Positions 63,171 through 64,000 of a stretch of DNA of 64,000 nt are shown one piece after another (position 1 is the first letter of the stretch; every line of letters begins with the position of its first letter). The notes under the pieces were generated by a model. The model had not been told where the DNA came from. It searched no databases and worked only from the letters and a program-made list of their open reading frames with translations. Location of the stretch: positions 222,737 to 286,736 of the forward strand of contig NZ_SNZA01000006.1 of NCBI RefSeq assembly GCF_004363305.1, written 5' to 3'. Made by a program: the position numbers and the translations under genes. Source of the DNA: Marinomonas communis. Its GTDB lineage: Bacteria; Pseudomonadota; Gammaproteobacteria; Pseudomonadales; Marinomonadaceae.

Positions 63171-63384
63171 CTTATGAATTAAATCACCCTAAAATGCACT
63201 TGATTATTTCTGAAAATGAAACAATTCATAATGAAGTAAAGAGGCTTTACAATAGTGACGACTGCCTTGCTATTACGCAATAAATATCATGATACTGTGT
63301 AAAGGTAGGCAAACAGCTTGCTGAAATTCATCAACTCATACAAAGTTGTTACTAGTTACCACTATTTAATGAGGATTTAACGAT

Positions 63385-63543
63385 ATGGATTTAATACGTA
63401 TTTTATTCGCTATCTTACTACCGCCACTTGGCGTGTTCTTACAAGTAGGTATAGGTGGTGCCTTTTGGCTTAACATATTGTTAACTCTGTTAGGCTACAT
63501 TCCTGGTATCGTTCACGCAGTCTGGGTCATCGCCCGCCGCTGA
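63385..63543 (+). CDS. YqaE/Pmp3-family small membrane protein
   Basis: Short gene of 52 codons. The product begins MDLIRILFAILLPPLGVFLQVG, then a polar GGAFWLN, then LLTLLGYIPGIVHAVWVIARR: two helices with the Pmp3/UPF0057 signature LPPLGVFLxxG and GYIPGIxHAxW. Relatives are associated with salt and membrane stress. GAGGA lies nine bases before the ATG, and a good terminator follows. It is too short for routine gene finding at this length cut-off but is clearly genuine. Confidence 0.9.
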   Translation: MDLIRILFAILLPPLGVFLQVGIGGAFWLNILLTLLGYIPGIVHAVWVIARR

Positions 63544-63574
63544 ATGCGCCTTTCACATCATTTAGGTTTCCTTT

Positions 63575-63601
63575 GCCCAACGCCCTATGTTGGGCTTTTT
63601 T
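63575..63601 (+). terminator. Terminator of the YqaE-like gene
   Basis: GCCCAAC (63575-63581) pairs with GTTGGGC (63589-63595), followed by six T residues. Confidence 0.9.
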
Positions 63602-63860
63602 ATGTTAATAAGTATATTAATTATCAACATAAAAAAACGTTCCAGCGATAGGCAAGCAACAGTCGCTTAATGTGGATAAGTAACCCAGCGTAACCTCTGT
63701 GCGATAAGGCGACGACCACAATGATCTGAAGCGGCGCTTCATCCCCTACGGGCATCCTGCGGATATCTGCCACTGGCTCCTACGGAGCATCGTGTCATCA
63801 GATGGATCCATTGTAGTGGACAGATAGGTGAAGTGGTTCCACTTTTTAATTCAGGAAAAT
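63602..63860. other. Non-coding flank of the rRNA operon
   Basis: I see no gene here. A few short hairpins occur, such as AAGCGGCGCTT near 63731, but no tRNA cloverleaf and no recognisable open frame or mobile-element end. Confidence 0.6.
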
Positions 63861-63897
63861 AAAAAACCCCGCCCTGCTTTGCAGGACGGGGTTCTTT
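63861..63897 (-). terminator. Terminator of the rRNA operon
   Basis: On the minus strand AACCCCGTCCTGC pairs with GCAGGGCGGGGTT around three bases (63865-63877 with 63881-63893), followed by TTTTTTATTTT. It lies just after the 3' end of 5S rRNA. Confidence 0.9.
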
Positions 63898-63906
63898 TCA
63901 TTTAAA

Positions 63907-64000
63907 AGCTTGACGACGACCTACTCTCACATGGGATCTCCCACACTACCATCGGCGATGGCGCTTTTCACTTCTGAGTTCGGGATGGGATCAGGTGGTT
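63907..64000 (-). rRNA. rrf: 5S ribosomal RNA, 5' part outside window
   Basis: Read on the minus strand, this is the 3' three quarters of 5S rRNA: CCCGAACTCAGAAGTGAAA, CGCCGATGGTAGTGTGGG and CATGTGAGAGTAGGTCGTCG. About 94 of the usual 116-120 bases are present. The 3' end GTCGTCAAGC should pair with the missing 5' end. The rest of the rRNA operon must lie to the right. Confidence 0.95.

Noticed and set aside
1..64000. CRISPR arrays, insertion sequences, tRNA genes, attachment sites
   Set aside because: No regularly spaced repeats, transposase-like proteins, terminal inverted repeats with target duplications, or cloverleaf sequences were seen on either strand.

Overview
The window looks like chromosomal DNA from a marine gammaproteobacterium of the Oceanospirillales, most like Marinomonas. 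This rests on the gene repertoire (Fds-type formate dehydrogenase beside PntAB, YaeQ, YhhQ, TIGR03643, DUF2383 and TIGR02466 proteins), the protein style, and the partial 5S rRNA at the right edge. It is gene-dense with ordinary bacterial operons. I see no insertion sequence, prophage, CRISPR array, integron or tRNA gene. One gene (mtgA) is cut by the left edge and the 5S rRNA gene by the right edge.

Layout. 1-7.6 kb: mtgA end, a PaeA-like polyamine exporter behind a structured leader, a lipoate-ligase-like protein, a B12-binding radical SAM protein, an Rrf2 regulator divergent from a thioredoxin-reductase-like flavoprotein with a paired inverted-repeat operator, and an MgtC/DUF4010 membrane protein. 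7.6-17.9 kb: acetylpolyamine amidohydrolase-like deacetylase, a small GST-like protein, an acidic two-repeat protein, an AraC/amidohydrolase/old-yellow-enzyme group, a DUF1460 lipoprotein, a DUF2383 protein, AraC plus LysE exporter, and DUF2252. 17.9-22.7 kb: a COG0523 metallochaperone plus DUF1826 pair behind a Zur-box-like 41-bp palindrome, then an Lrp regulator divergent from a DMT exporter and an aromatic/aspartate aminotransferase. 22.8-27.2 kb: an unassigned catabolic cluster (MocR regulator divergent from an amino-acid-hydroxylase-like Fe/2OG oxygenase, a beta-hydroxyacid dehydrogenase and a TSUP exporter).

27.2-36 kb: pntAB divergent from fdsGBA-D, so formate-derived NADH could be turned into NADPH by the neighbouring transhydrogenase. 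36-45 kb: a SpoIIAA-like protein, two diguanylate cyclases, RhlE-type and RecQ-type helicases, a TIGR02466 oxygenase, a DUF4870 protein and a luciferase-like monooxygenase. 45-49.4 kb: a siderophore-uptake group (esterase, PchR-like regulator, TonB-dependent receptor) with a Fur box. 49.4-59.6 kb: a histidine kinase with an HD-GYP response regulator, an NTF2/GNAT/nitrilase operon, yaeQ, a yqjDEK-like operon, a D-amino-acid dehydrogenase-like protein and a PAS-GGDEF-EAL protein. 59.6-64 kb: a DUF7282-like exported protein with an ECF-like promoter, an isoleucine-dioxygenase-like protein, a DUF2057 protein, yhhQ under a preQ1-I riboswitch, TIGR03643, DoxX, a short YqaE/Pmp3 gene and the end of an rRNA operon.

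The most interesting points are: DUF1826 carrying a full Fe(II)/2-oxoglutarate oxygenase motif set next to a zinc-responsive metallochaperone; the MocR/oxygenase/dehydrogenase/TSUP cluster; the preQ1 riboswitch whose pseudoknot would hide the yhhQ ribosome-binding site; the very long palindrome at the Zur site; and the Rrf2 double operator. All assignments come from reading sequence by eye; no database search was run.
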